From an uncultured Treponema sp. (GTDB taxonomy: Bacteria; Spirochaetota; Spirochaetia; Treponematales; Treponemataceae): DNA of 64,000 nt. The translations under genes and the position numbers were made by a program. Numbering within the stretch: the first letter of the stretch is position 1; each line of letters opens with the position of its first letter. The stretch lies in the NCBI GenBank assembly GCA_945877425.1, contig CAMCRZ010000008.1, positions 20,144 to 84,143 on the forward strand. Direction: 5' to 3'. Positions 24,337 to 33,876 of this stretch are shown one piece after another. The notes under the pieces were generated by a model, which had not been told where the DNA came from, made no database searches, and saw only the letters and a program-made list of their open reading frames with translations.

Positions 24337-25509
24337 ATGAGTGATTTTTTAGATTTAGGCATTAGCGAAGAACTTAACGGCAGATTAAACAGCATAGGCA
24401 TTACTGAACCGACTTCAGTACAGAAAAAAGTAATTCCTTTAATTGCAGAAGGCAGAAACATTATGTTTCAAAGCGAAACAGGAACAGGAAAAACTTTTGC
24501 TTACCTTTTACCGCTTATAGAAAAAATACAGAAAGAGGACAATCCTAAAAAAGAAGTGAAAATTCTTATAACGAGTCCCACTTACGAACTTGCCGGACAA
24601 ATCAAAAGTCAGATTCAGCTTGTAAGCAGCTTAAAATGTGCACTTTGCATCGGCGGTGCTCCTATTTCAAGACAAATTGAAATGCTTAAGGAAAAACCTG
24701 TAATTGTAATTGGCGGAAGTTCAAGACTTCTTGAGCTGATTCACTTGAAAAAACTGAAGGCAGACAGCGTAGAAGCTCTTGTTTTAGACGAAGCAGACAG
24801 GCTTTTAAGCCCGGAACTAAGGGAAGAAACCATAGGCTTAATGGAAAGGCTTCCTCAAAAAGTGCAACTTATCGGAAACAGTGCAACAGTCAGCGACTTT
24901 ACACGAAAAACTCTGGAAAAAGCCCGCAGTTCATCAACGGAAAACGGAAATCCAGTAGAATTAGTTGAACTTCCACCTGAAGACATTCTGCGCTCAAAGA
25001 TTACACACTGGGCAATTTTTGCTGAAAAGCGTGATAAAATAGACACTTTGCGCAGTTTTATAAATGCAGTAAAACCTGAAAAGCTTATAATTTTTACAAG
25101 CCGCACAGATCAGATAGAAAACATTACGTCAAAACTTAAATACAGAAAAATCGAATGTGAAGGAATAAGCGGCAAATCTGACAAAAAAGAGCGCAAGACT
25201 TACTTTGACAGATTTAAAAGCGGCAAACTTAAAATCCTCGTTACTACGGATCTTGCTTCAAGAGGACTGGACATTCCGGGAATTACCCACGTTGTACAAA
25301 TGGATCTGCCTGAAAGCACTGATTTTTTCATTCACAGGGCAGGACGAACGGCTCGTGCAGGACAGAAAGGCTTTAACTGCGTAATTGGTGATGAAGTTGA
25401 ACTGAACAAATACGCTTCTCTTGAAAAAAAACTTAAAATCAAAGTGTTCCCGAAAGTGCTTTACAGCGGAAAACTTCTTGCCCCGGAAGAAATTGAATAC
25501 AAAGAATAA
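24337..25509 (+). CDS. DEAD-box RNA helicase
   Basis: 390 residues. Motifs in order: ETGTGKT (I), PTYELAGQ (Ia), DEAD (II, VLDEADRLL), GNSAT (III), TDLASRGLDIPG (V) and HRAGRTARAG (VI). DEAD-box helicases remodel RNA, for example in ribosome assembly. The start at 24337 (MSDFLDLGISEELNG) is chosen because the Q-motif region follows at the usual distance. An upstream in-frame start at 24253 would lie inside the divergent glycosyltransferase gene. AGGA directly abuts the ATG and a TATAGT lies just upstream, so the leader may be very short. Confidence 0.92.
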   Translation: MSDFLDLGISEELNGRLNSIGITEPTSVQKKVIPLIAEGRNIMFQSETGTGKTFAYLLPLIEKIQKEDNPKKEVKILITSPTYELAGQIKSQIQLVSSLKCALCIGGAPISRQIEMLKEKPVIVIGGSSRLLELIHLKKLKADSVEALVLDEADRLLSPELREETIGLMERLPQKVQLIGNSATVSDFTRKTLEKARSSSTENGNPVELVELPPEDILRSKITHWAIFAEKRDKIDTLRSFINAVKPEKLIIFTSRTDQIENITSKLKYRKIECEGISGKSDKKERKTYFDRFKSGKLKILVTTDLASRGLDIPGITHVVQMDLPESTDFFIHRAGRTARAGQKGFNCVIGDEVELNKYASLEKKLKIKVFPKVLYSGKLLAPEEIEYKE

Positions 25510-25553
25510 CGTATTTTAATTTCCCTATGTAACGTGCAATATACATGTAAACC

Positions 25554-25582
25554 TCGACATTACCACTTGAAATTGATATAAT
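25554..25582 (+). promoter_or_regulatory. sigma-70 promoter for smc
   Basis: TCGACA (25554-25559), a 17-bp spacer and a perfect TATAAT (25577-25582), about 28 bp before the smc start. Confidence 0.8.
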
Positions 25583-25609
25583 AGTCGCACTAAAAATAAC
25601 GAGGACAAA

Positions 25610-28549
25610 ATGTTTTTAAAAAGTCTTGAAATATTCGGGTTCAAGTCATTTGCTGAACGCACTCACATTAACTTTGCTGATGGAATTACTGCACTTTTAG
25701 GACCAAACGGCTGCGGAAAAAGTAACGTTGTAGATGCAATAAAATGGGTACTTGCTGAAAATAAATCGAAAAATCTCAGAGCTGCCACAATGGAAGGCGT
25801 TATCTTTAACGGAACTGAATCAAGGCCTGCACTGAATATGGCTGAAGTAACACTCACTATTGCAAATGAAAACGGACTGCTTCCTCTTAAAGAAGATGAA
25901 ATTGCCTTAAAAAGACGTCTGTACAGAAACGGTGAAAATGAATATTACATAAACGGAAATCTTGTAAATGCCACAATGGTCCGGAAGCTTTTTATGGACA
26001 CAGGCGTTGGTAAATCAGCTTATTCTGTTATGGAACAGGGTAAAATTGACCAGATTCTTTCTTCCAAGCCGGAAGACAGGCGCTACTTGTTTGAAGAAGC
26101 TGCAGGAATTTCAAGAAGTAAGGCAGATGTTGCAGAAGCAGAGCGTGAACTTGAAAAGACAAGAGCCAACCTTTCCCAGATAGACAATGCACTTGCCGAG
26201 ACAAAGCGCAACTATGAATCTTTAAAGGTACAGGCTGATAAAACTTCAAAATACAGAAAGCTTCAGGAAGAAAAATTCAACTACGAGCTTGACATTCAGC
26301 TTTTGAAACTTAAAGATTTTACTCAAAACAAAACCCGCCGTGAACAGGACAAAATTGAAGCTGAACAAAAACGTGATGATGCACGAAGGGAAATTGACGA
26401 AATAAACAACACTGTAAACGAAAACAACGACATGATTAAGTCTTTGCAGGAACAGCTTGTTTCAAAACAGACAGAAGCCGTAAGAATTGACACGGAAGTT
26501 AAGGGAATGAAAGCTCTTGCAAAATCACTTCACGACCAGATGCTTAACGGAAAGGAAAAAATTGCCCAGATTGAAACACGACTTAAAAACATTGAATCTC
26601 GCATAGAAGACTTAAACGAAACAATAGACAGCCAGAACGGAGAACTTCACGAAAACAACAAGAAACTTCAGGACATAAACAAAAACATTGAAGGCTTTAT
26701 TGAAAACATAAATCTTTCTAAAACTCAGATTGATGAAAACCAGCGCCTTATAGGCACAAACAGCGGCAAAATAAACAATCTTGATGCAGAACGGGGAAAT
26801 TTGCAGAAACAGCTGGAAGCAATAACGGAAGACATTGTTACGGAACTTGATGCTAAGCTTAAAGACGCAGGATATTCTTCAAGTGCAAATAAAAAGGCTA
26901 AGGAAGAACTTAATTTCCATCTTGAAAAGATAAAGATTTTTGCAAAAGGACGCTCCGACATATTTTCAGACTTTACTGCCCTTCCTTCCCACAACGAAAA
27001 AGATGCAGCTAAATTCGGAACAGATGCAGTTTCGGCATTTTCTGAACTTATCAAGATGCTTGAAGAACTTACTTTAAAAATTGAAAACTATACAAAAACA
27101 ACGCCTCAGTTTATTGACGATTTTCTTTCACCTGAAGGCATAATTACTAAAAAACGTGATATTGACAGTTCAATTCAGGACAATTACAGGCAGATTGAAG
27201 AACTTAGGAAGCAGAACGAAGAGCTTGCATCAATAAATCACGAGCTTAGCAAAAAAATTGATGATTACAAGGACACTTTGAACAAGCTCAGGGTTAATCA
27301 GGCAAGAATGAGCCAGATTATTACTTCCTGTGAACAGCAGATTTCAAGCCTTAAAAAATCCGTTACTCACGAAGAAGCTTCCCTCAGGGAAAACGAAAAC
27401 GAACTTTATCTGGAAAATCAAAAGCAGGAAGAACTTGAAGAAAACATCAGCGAAACTGACGGACAGATTGCAGAATACGAAGCTAAAGGCAATGCCATTC
27501 TTGATGAAATGAACAATCTGAACCTTGAAATTGCAGAACGGAACTCAAAAATCAAAGGCAAAGGTGAAATCCTTCAGAAAAAGCAGAACGAATTCAACAA
27601 ATATCAGACACTTATTTCAAAACTCAGCGTTGATCTTGTCCAGTACGACACTGAAATCAGGAACATCAAGCAGAATTTCCAGGACGTATATTCAAGAAAC
27701 CTTATGGAATTTGAAGAAAGAATGTATACAATCACCACTTCGACTCCAAAACTAAGGGAACTTTTAAGCATAACTAAACAGAAAATTTCTGACTTAGGTC
27801 AGGTAAACCTTATGGCTGTAGAACAGTTTGCTGAAACTAAAGAAAGATATGAACGTCAGCAGGAAAGTTATGACGATACTAAAAAGACTCTGGAAAACCT
27901 TGTCCGTGTAAGTGAAGAAATCAAGACTAAATCAAGCGAAATGTTCCTTGACACCTACAACAAGATAAGACGGAACTTCCACAATATGTTCCGCCGCCTG
28001 TTTAACGGAGGAAGAGCAGAACTTCGCCTGACAGATCCAGCAAATGTACTTACAAGCGGAATTGACATTTACGCCCAGCCTCCTGGAAAAAAACTTGAAA
28101 ACATTTCACTTCTTTCCGGCGGTGAAAAAACAATGACGGCAGTTGCACTTCTCTTTGCAACTTATCAGGTAAGGCCAAGCCCTTTCTGTTTCCTTGACGA
28201 AATTGATGCAGCCCTTGATGACAGAAACGTTTCAAGCTTTGTAAATACATTGCGTTCTTTTGCTACTGTAAGCCAGTACGTTGTCATTACTCATAACAGA
28301 AAAACTGTTGTTGCAGCTTCAAGCATGATTGGAGTAAGCATGCAGGACAGCGGAATTACTAAAGTAATGCAGGTAAAGCTTGACGATGACACACTTAACG
28401 CACGTCTTTCTTACGAAGCAGAAGAAGAAAAATTTGTGGAAGAAGATGTTGAGCCTGAAGAAGGAATCGTTATACCGCCACGCCCGCCTAGAAGGGAACA
28501 CAATCCGGACGGTTCGCTTAAAGTTCAGAGTGAAGCAGTTCAGGAGTAA
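25610..28549 (+). CDS. smc: chromosome segregation ATPase Smc (short form)
   Basis: 979 residues against about 1,180 for typical bacterial Smc. Walker A is GPNGCGKS (31-38), the ABC signature LSGGEK begins at 835 and Walker B is FCFLDEIDAALDD (859 on). Long coiled coils fill about 165-420 and 520-750. I cannot find the Gly-rich SMC hinge in the middle; residues about 420-515 are instead a charged helical stretch. Smc compacts and segregates the chromosome with ScpA and ScpB, neither of which is encoded nearby. The C-terminal 30 residues (IPPRPPRREHNP) form a Pro/Arg tail beyond the head. Three envelope-protein genes follow closely. Confidence 0.9.
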   Translation: MFLKSLEIFGFKSFAERTHINFADGITALLGPNGCGKSNVVDAIKWVLAENKSKNLRAATMEGVIFNGTESRPALNMAEVTLTIANENGLLPLKEDEIALKRRLYRNGENEYYINGNLVNATMVRKLFMDTGVGKSAYSVMEQGKIDQILSSKPEDRRYLFEEAAGISRSKADVAEAERELEKTRANLSQIDNALAETKRNYESLKVQADKTSKYRKLQEEKFNYELDIQLLKLKDFTQNKTRREQDKIEAEQKRDDARREIDEINNTVNENNDMIKSLQEQLVSKQTEAVRIDTEVKGMKALAKSLHDQMLNGKEKIAQIETRLKNIESRIEDLNETIDSQNGELHENNKKLQDINKNIEGFIENINLSKTQIDENQRLIGTNSGKINNLDAERGNLQKQLEAITEDIVTELDAKLKDAGYSSSANKKAKEELNFHLEKIKIFAKGRSDIFSDFTALPSHNEKDAAKFGTDAVSAFSELIKMLEELTLKIENYTKTTPQFIDDFLSPEGIITKKRDIDSSIQDNYRQIEELRKQNEELASINHELSKKIDDYKDTLNKLRVNQARMSQIITSCEQQISSLKKSVTHEEASLRENENELYLENQKQEELEENISETDGQIAEYEAKGNAILDEMNNLNLEIAERNSKIKGKGEILQKKQNEFNKYQTLISKLSVDLVQYDTEIRNIKQNFQDVYSRNLMEFEERMYTITTSTPKLRELLSITKQKISDLGQVNLMAVEQFAETKERYERQQESYDDTKKTLENLVRVSEEIKTKSSEMFLDTYNKIRRNFHNMFRRLFNGGRAELRLTDPANVLTSGIDIYAQPPGKKLENISLLSGGEKTMTAVALLFATYQVRPSPFCFLDEIDAALDDRNVSSFVNTLRSFATVSQYVVITHNRKTVVAASSMIGVSMQDSGITKVMQVKLDDDTLNARLSYEAEEEKFVEEDVEPEEGIVIPPRPPRREHNPDGSLKVQSEAVQE

Positions 28550-28570
28550 AGTTTACAAAAGGCAGTCAAA

Positions 28571-28951
28571 ATGGAATTCTTAGGCAGCATTAAAGAAAAG
28601 ATAAAGGATTTTTTCAGCAATAATTCAAAATTAACTGTAACAGTTGTGCTGCTTCTTGTTTTATTTTTTACAGCAGGACTTATTTGTGCAATAGTTTATG
28701 AAGCATTAAAGCCTGAACCTTTAAAAAAAAGCAGCATTACAGAAGGCGGACCTTTTACACCAGTTGAGCAGCTTATTGAGCCCTCTTACGTTCCGCTGAA
28801 TGAAAGCTACTACTTTTCAAGAGAACCTTTGCCTCAATGGGATAAAAAAGAAGCTGAACTTTGGTTTACGCCTTTGCAGGAAGATTCACTTGAAAAACTT
28901 AAAGATGCAAATAAAAAAACAGCAAATGATATTTTAGGAGCTGCACCGTGA
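28571..28951 (+). CDS. single-pass membrane protein of unknown function
   Basis: 126 residues with a short cytoplasmic N-terminus, one membrane helix at about 21-45 (LTVTVVLLLVLFFTAGLICA) and a polar Pro-rich extracytoplasmic part. No family is recognised. It begins 21 bp after smc, and its stop overlaps the GTG start of the next gene (GTGA), so it belongs to the smc transcription unit and is probably coupled to the following lipoprotein. Confidence 0.8.
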   Translation: MEFLGSIKEKIKDFFSNNSKLTVTVVLLLVLFFTAGLICAIVYEALKPEPLKKSSITEGGPFTPVEQLIEPSYVPLNESYYFSREPLPQWDKKEAELWFTPLQEDSLEKLKDANKKTANDILGAAP

Positions 28952-30579
28952 TTAAATTTAAAATAAGTTTTACAGCAATTCTGGCTGCAACAGTTATTGC
29001 CTTTACAGCAGTTTCCTGTGCTTCAGTTCCGGAAGATGCAGCAGCACAAACAGGCGGTAATTCAGACACTCAGGAAAATGCAGAAGATGAACTTTTACAG
29101 GAAGAAGAGAACGCTATTTCTGACGAAAACGCTGTTCCTATAGAAGAGCCTGAAGTTTTTGAAGAAGAAATTTCTCCTGAAATTCCAGAAGATGAACCAG
29201 CTGAAAAAGATGAAGAAGTTATTCTCGAACCTGTAGCAGAAGATGAAGGATATTTTATTACTGAAAAAGAAGATGAAATTTCATTGCCTTCTGAACCAGA
29301 AAATATTGCAGAAACTCTTATTGAAGAAAACAAAGACATTCCACTTTTGGAAACAGCCGAAGAAACAGAAGCAGAAACTGCAGCAACAACAGTTTCTTCT
29401 GAAAACAATGAAGCCGTTACGAAAAATGAAACTCCTGCAAAAGAAAGCTCTTCTGTTACAAATCCGGAAACAGCAAAAAACGTTACTCCAAAAACAAATG
29501 ACTTTACTGCAGCAGTTGAAATTACAGAAAACGAAACTGAACAGAAAGATTTAGGGGAAGAAAATTATTTTGCAGATGAAGATGAATCACAGGAAGAAGA
29601 ACTTTCCGAACAGCAGATTGTACCTTCCCGCTGCGTTACCATGAACAAAAATCAATATCTTGACATAGTTTATCCTGGAAGCGGCTGGATTTACATAGGC
29701 GAACTTAACGAAGAAACCCCTTTGATGCGTTACTTCGGAAGAAAAATCGGCACGAAAGACACAAATTTTACAATGCGATCAAGAGATGAAGGAACAACTA
29801 TACTTCACTTCTACAAAAACGATGCACTTACAGATGATTACATTGACGACTATCTTGAAGTCATTATAAAAGGCAAGGCTGAAACACAAGCCCACGCTGT
29901 TGCACCTGAATATTCCCTTGTAGTTCCGCCGGCACCTTCTTCAAGAAAAAACGTAGCCAGGAAAAGCATAGATTCCCAAAACAGCACTTCAAGCGGACAG
30001 GAAAATTTATCTTCTGAAACAGAAAAAACTCCAGCACAAAAAAGTGAAAATTCAAGCCCTTCTGTTTCGGCGAAAACTGAAAAAAATGCTTCTTCCAGAA
30101 ATTCACCAGCAGAAAAATCTCCCGAAAAAACTTCCGGTGAAAATGACAGCAGCGTTGTAACTGTAATTCAAAGAACGGAATCCAATGCAGAAAATTCTTC
30201 TTCCGTAAAAAATAAAAACGTACAGAAAGATGAAACTCTGTCAGAAAAAGGCAGCAGCCAGAACAATTCCGTTAAGGAAGATACAGTTGAACTTACAGAA
30301 GACGAAATTTTAAAGCTTGCTCAGGAAAGTTTTGAAAAAAAGGAATACGCCAGAACACTTGAATATCTGGACAGTTTTTTTGACAAATCCGTAACGAGAA
30401 TAGACGAAGGGCTTTTCCTTCAGGCTCAGACTTATGAAGCAACTTCTCCTGTGCGGAACATAAAAAATGCACTGGACACTTACCAGACACTTGTAGACAA
30501 TTATCCTCAAAGCATAAATTGGAGCAAAGCCAGCGAACGCCTTACTTACTTAAAGCGATTTTATTTTAACATAAGATAA
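28948..30579 (+). CDS. acidic, low-complexity lipoprotein with C-terminal TPR-like region
   Basis: 543 residues, GTG start overlapping the previous stop. The signal peptide ends in the lipobox AVSC (Cys at about 24). Residues about 30-200 are extremely Glu/Asp-rich. A compact segment at about 230-312 (YLDIVYPGSGWIYIGELNEE, later FTMRSRDEGTTILHFYKND) looks like a beta-sandwich. Another Ser/Glu/Lys-rich linker follows, and the last 95 residues (KLAQESFEKKEYARTLEYLD, then a second helical pair) resemble TPR repeats as in outer-membrane or periplasmic assembly lipoproteins. Function unknown; likely a periplasmic scaffold. Confidence 0.75.
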   Translation: MIKFKISFTAILAATVIAFTAVSCASVPEDAAAQTGGNSDTQENAEDELLQEEENAISDENAVPIEEPEVFEEEISPEIPEDEPAEKDEEVILEPVAEDEGYFITEKEDEISLPSEPENIAETLIEENKDIPLLETAEETEAETAATTVSSENNEAVTKNETPAKESSSVTNPETAKNVTPKTNDFTAAVEITENETEQKDLGEENYFADEDESQEEELSEQQIVPSRCVTMNKNQYLDIVYPGSGWIYIGELNEETPLMRYFGRKIGTKDTNFTMRSRDEGTTILHFYKNDALTDDYIDDYLEVIIKGKAETQAHAVAPEYSLVVPPAPSSRKNVARKSIDSQNSTSSGQENLSSETEKTPAQKSENSSPSVSAKTEKNASSRNSPAEKSPEKTSGENDSSVVTVIQRTESNAENSSSVKNKNVQKDETLSEKGSSQNNSVKEDTVELTEDEILKLAQESFEKKEYARTLEYLDSFFDKSVTRIDEGLFLQAQTYEATSPVRNIKNALDTYQTLVDNYPQSINWSKASERLTYLKRFYFNIR

Positions 30580-30607
30580 AAACAAAAATTATTTTGGAGC
30601 AAATAAA

Positions 30608-31321
30608 ATGAAAAAATCAGTTATCATTACATCAGTTTTTTTAAGCTGCATTACAGCTTTCAGTTCCTGTGTTGTAAAAGAAAAAAAGATGGAAAAAGTC
30701 CGTACAGTTACGGTAACAGGCACAGGAGAAGTTTTTGTTCAGAACGATCAGGCAGCAATTTCACTTTCTGTAGTAACTAAAAACAATGACGTAAAAATTG
30801 CAGCAAGCGAAAATGCATCTAAAATGACAAAAGTTTTGGATTCTCTTTACGAAGCAGGAATTGCAAAAGAAGACATTTCTACTTCAAACTACAGGATTTT
30901 TCAGGATTCAAAATATGTAAACGGAAATACTGTTTACGGACAATACAACGTTTCCAACAACATCAACATTCTTGTAAAAGACATAACTAAAGCAGGTGAA
31001 ATAATTGACGTTGCGGTAAAAGCAGGAGCAAATCAGTTTTCTTCAATAAATTACAGCATTTCTTCAACAGAAGAATATGAAAAGCAGGCACGTATTCTTG
31101 CAGTAAAAAATGCACAGGCAACAGCAAATACTTTAGCCACTTCAAGCGGTGCAGTTTTGGGAAAAGTAATTGAAATAAGCGAAAACGGCGGCAGTTCCGG
31201 ACCATTGAATTCAAATGTTGTTTCGGCAAAACTTTACGATTATGAAGCAGCATCAACTCCAGTTCAGGGCGGAAAATCATGCGTAACAGTAACAGTTTAT
31301 GCCACTTATGAACTTGAGTAG
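30608..31321 (+). CDS. SIMPL (DUF541) domain lipoprotein
   Basis: 237 residues. Signal peptide with lipobox FSSC (Cys about 21), then the SIMPL domain beginning VRTVTVTGTGEVFVQNDQAA. The domain has the periodic pattern found in periplasmic/outer-membrane SIMPL proteins of many bacteria, whose biochemical role is unclear, though some are linked to oxidative or envelope stress. It is the last gene in the smc-associated run, 28 bp after the acidic lipoprotein. Confidence 0.85.
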   Translation: MKKSVIITSVFLSCITAFSSCVVKEKKMEKVRTVTVTGTGEVFVQNDQAAISLSVVTKNNDVKIAASENASKMTKVLDSLYEAGIAKEDISTSNYRIFQDSKYVNGNTVYGQYNVSNNINILVKDITKAGEIIDVAVKAGANQFSSINYSISSTEEYEKQARILAVKNAQATANTLATSSGAVLGKVIEISENGGSSGPLNSNVVSAKLYDYEAASTPVQGGKSCVTVTVYATYELE

Positions 31322-31382
31322 AAAACAGAATTGATATATATTGAATGAACTTACCAGCAATTTATAAAAAACGAGGACACTG

Positions 31383-32708
31383 ATGTTAGACTACAAATTT
31401 ATTAAAGATAATCTTGAAGCAGTTAAGAAAAATATTACAGACCGCAATATGACAGCTGATGCAGATATTGTCGTAAAGCTTTACGATGAAAGGACAGCCC
31501 TTACTACAGAACTTCAAAACCTTCAGCAAAAAAGAAACGCAAATGCCGCAAGCATGAAGCAGAAGCTTGATCCTGAAACAAGGCAGAAATATGTTGAAGA
31601 AGGCAAATCTTTAAAGGAACAGATTGCCGGTGTGGAAGAAAAGCTGAATGAAACGGAAGCAAAACTTGAAGAAGCAGCACGCCAGATTCCTAACATGGCA
31701 AACCCTGCAGTTCCAGTTGGAAAAGTTGATACGGAAAACCTTGAAGTAAAAAAATCAGGAACACCTAGAAAATTTGATTTCCAGCCAAAAGATCACGTTA
31801 AGCTTGGAGAAGAGCTTGACATTCTTGATTTTGACAGAGGAACTAAAGTTTCAGGCCCTAAATTTTACTATTTGAAAAATGAAGCAGTATTTCTTGAACA
31901 GGCACTTATTCAGTACGCTTTAAATATTCTCCGCAAGCACGGATTTACAACTTTCATTACTCCTGACATTGCAAAAGAAGAAATTCTTAAGGGTATTGGA
32001 TTTAATCCCCGTGGAAATGAATCAAACGTTTACTCTATTGAAGAAGAAGGCACCTGTCTTGTTGCAACTGCAGAAATTACTTTAGGCGGATATCATTCAG
32101 GGGAAATTCTTGACAAAAATGCACTTCCTCTTTTCTACTGCGGACTTTCTCACTGTTTCCGTAGGGAAGCTGGAGCTGCAGGACATTTTTCTAAAGGGCT
32201 TTACCGTGTACATCAGTTTGATAAAGTTGAAATGTTCGTTTACTGTCTTCCTGAACAGTCTGATGAAATTCACGAAAAGCTCCGTCTTATTGAAGAAGAA
32301 ATTTTCACTGGCTTAGGCTTGCCTTTCCGTGTAGTTGACACCTGTACTGGAGATCTTGGCGCACCTGCCTACAGAAAATGGGATCTTGAAGCATGGATGC
32401 CTGGAAGAGCAGATGAAACTCACCCAGAAGGCGATTACGGCGAAGTTACATCAACATCTAACTGTACAGATTATCAGGCAAGAAGGCTTAACGTAAAATA
32501 CCACGACGATGACGGCAAAAACAAATACGTTCACATGCTTAACGGAACGGCAATTGCAGTAGGAAGAGCCATGCTCGCAATTCTTGAAAACTATCAGAAT
32601 GCAGACGGTTCTGTTACAATTCCACCGGCACTTGTTCCATTCTGCGGATTTGACAAAATCGGTCCTAAAAAGGAAGTTAAATCTGTAGTTTACAAAGCAA
32701 AAAAATAA
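31383..32708 (+). CDS. serS: seryl-tRNA synthetase
   Basis: 441 residues. An N-terminal antiparallel coiled-coil arm (about 30-110) that grips the tRNA long arm is followed by a class II catalytic core with motif 2 around FRREAGAAG and motif 3 at GTAIAVGRAMLAILEN. It charges tRNA-Ser and tRNA-Sec with serine. No T-box or other leader element is seen in the 60-bp gap upstream. A downstream GTG-started transporter gene follows after 34 bp. Confidence 0.96.
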   Translation: MLDYKFIKDNLEAVKKNITDRNMTADADIVVKLYDERTALTTELQNLQQKRNANAASMKQKLDPETRQKYVEEGKSLKEQIAGVEEKLNETEAKLEEAARQIPNMANPAVPVGKVDTENLEVKKSGTPRKFDFQPKDHVKLGEELDILDFDRGTKVSGPKFYYLKNEAVFLEQALIQYALNILRKHGFTTFITPDIAKEEILKGIGFNPRGNESNVYSIEEEGTCLVATAEITLGGYHSGEILDKNALPLFYCGLSHCFRREAGAAGHFSKGLYRVHQFDKVEMFVYCLPEQSDEIHEKLRLIEEEIFTGLGLPFRVVDTCTGDLGAPAYRKWDLEAWMPGRADETHPEGDYGEVTSTSNCTDYQARRLNVKYHDDDGKNKYVHMLNGTAIAVGRAMLAILENYQNADGSVTIPPALVPFCGFDKIGPKKEVKSVVYKAKK

Positions 32709-32742
32709 ATTCTTCCTTACAAAAATTACAGGCGGTGCATAA

Positions 32743-33864
32743 GTGAAAAACTTTAATTTTTCAAAATCGTGTTTTTTTATTCTTTTATTTTCAGTTTTTA
32801 TTTTATGTGCTGCCATGTTAAAGATTGCAGGAAGTTTTTTTCTGCCGATTACAGTTGCCGTTTTTATAGCATTTATTTTCTACCCTTTCGTTAAGTTCCT
32901 GAATAAAATCCACATTCCATGGGTTTTAAGCGTAATTACAGTAGTTTTGTTTGCCATTGCAATTTTTGCTGTTTTAGGAAACATTATAGGCGCAAGTCTT
33001 AGAACAATTTTAAACAGTTATCCTAAATATGAAGAGAGACTTACAGAACTTTACATGATCTTTGTTAATACATTTGAAATTCCCTTTAACCATAACGATT
33101 CCCTTGCAACAAACCTCTGGAGCATTTCTGCAATAAGAAACACTGTACAGACAATGGCAGTTTCACTAAGCAACTTTATGATTAAAAGTGCAAAAACCAT
33201 TGTTACAATCGGACTTTTAGCTGTATTCCTTTTACTTGAAATGACCAGTTTCCATAATAAAGTAAATGTAGCTTTTTCCAAAAATCAGATGAACAACAAA
33301 ATCATCAGGATTGTTTCAAACATTATGCGGGAAGTTACCCGCTACATTTCAATTAAGTTTTCAGTTTCGCTTTTTACGGGAATTCTTGTTTTTCTGGCAA
33401 CTTACGTAATCGGCATGGACTTTTGCATAATATGGGCATTTCTTGCTTTTATCCTTAATTTCATTCCGAACTTCGGCTCCATTATTTCATGGATTTTGAC
33501 ATTAGTTTTTGCAACGCTTCAGTTTTACCCTGACTGGTCAAGCATAATTTACGTTGGAATTGTAGTAATTGCCATAAACATGATTTTAGGAAGCATAATT
33601 GAACCTAGATGGGAAGGCTCTGACCTTAACATTTCACCTTTCATCATTCTCGTAGGCCTTTCTTTTTGGGGATGGATGTGGGGCTTTACAGGAATGATTC
33701 TTTCCGTACCGATTATGGTAATCATTAAAATCATCTGCGAAAACATTGAATTTTTAAACCCTATAGCAGTTTTAATAGGCGGAAATCCAAAACGTGCAGC
33801 TGAAACAGAAAAAAGCCCTGAAAACAGCACTGAAAATAACGGTGAACCTAGCAGCGAAAAATAA
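32743..33864 (+). CDS. AI-2E family transporter (PerM/TqsA-like membrane protein)
   Basis: 373 residues with about eight hydrophobic helices, the family core near the C-terminus (FLAFILNFIPNFGSIISWIL, then GSIIEPRWEGSDLNISPFII). AI-2E family members are linked to export of autoinducer-2 or to ion transport; the substrate here cannot be told. The start is GTG at 32743. The last 25 residues are a polar Glu/Asn/Ser tail. It lies convergent to the next gene, with 12 bp between them. Confidence 0.88.
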   Translation: MKNFNFSKSCFFILLFSVFILCAAMLKIAGSFFLPITVAVFIAFIFYPFVKFLNKIHIPWVLSVITVVLFAIAIFAVLGNIIGASLRTILNSYPKYEERLTELYMIFVNTFEIPFNHNDSLATNLWSISAIRNTVQTMAVSLSNFMIKSAKTIVTIGLLAVFLLLEMTSFHNKVNVAFSKNQMNNKIIRIVSNIMREVTRYISIKFSVSLFTGILVFLATYVIGMDFCIIWAFLAFILNFIPNFGSIISWILTLVFATLQFYPDWSSIIYVGIVVIAINMILGSIIEPRWEGSDLNISPFIILVGLSFWGWMWGFTGMILSVPIMVIIKIICENIEFLNPIAVLIGGNPKRAAETEKSPENSTENNGEPSSEK

Positions 33865-33876
33865 AGGCTTAAAAAA

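Noticed and set aside
31322..31382. T-box leader before serS
   Set aside because: The gap is only 61 bp with no specifier loop or antiterminator-like bulge sequence.
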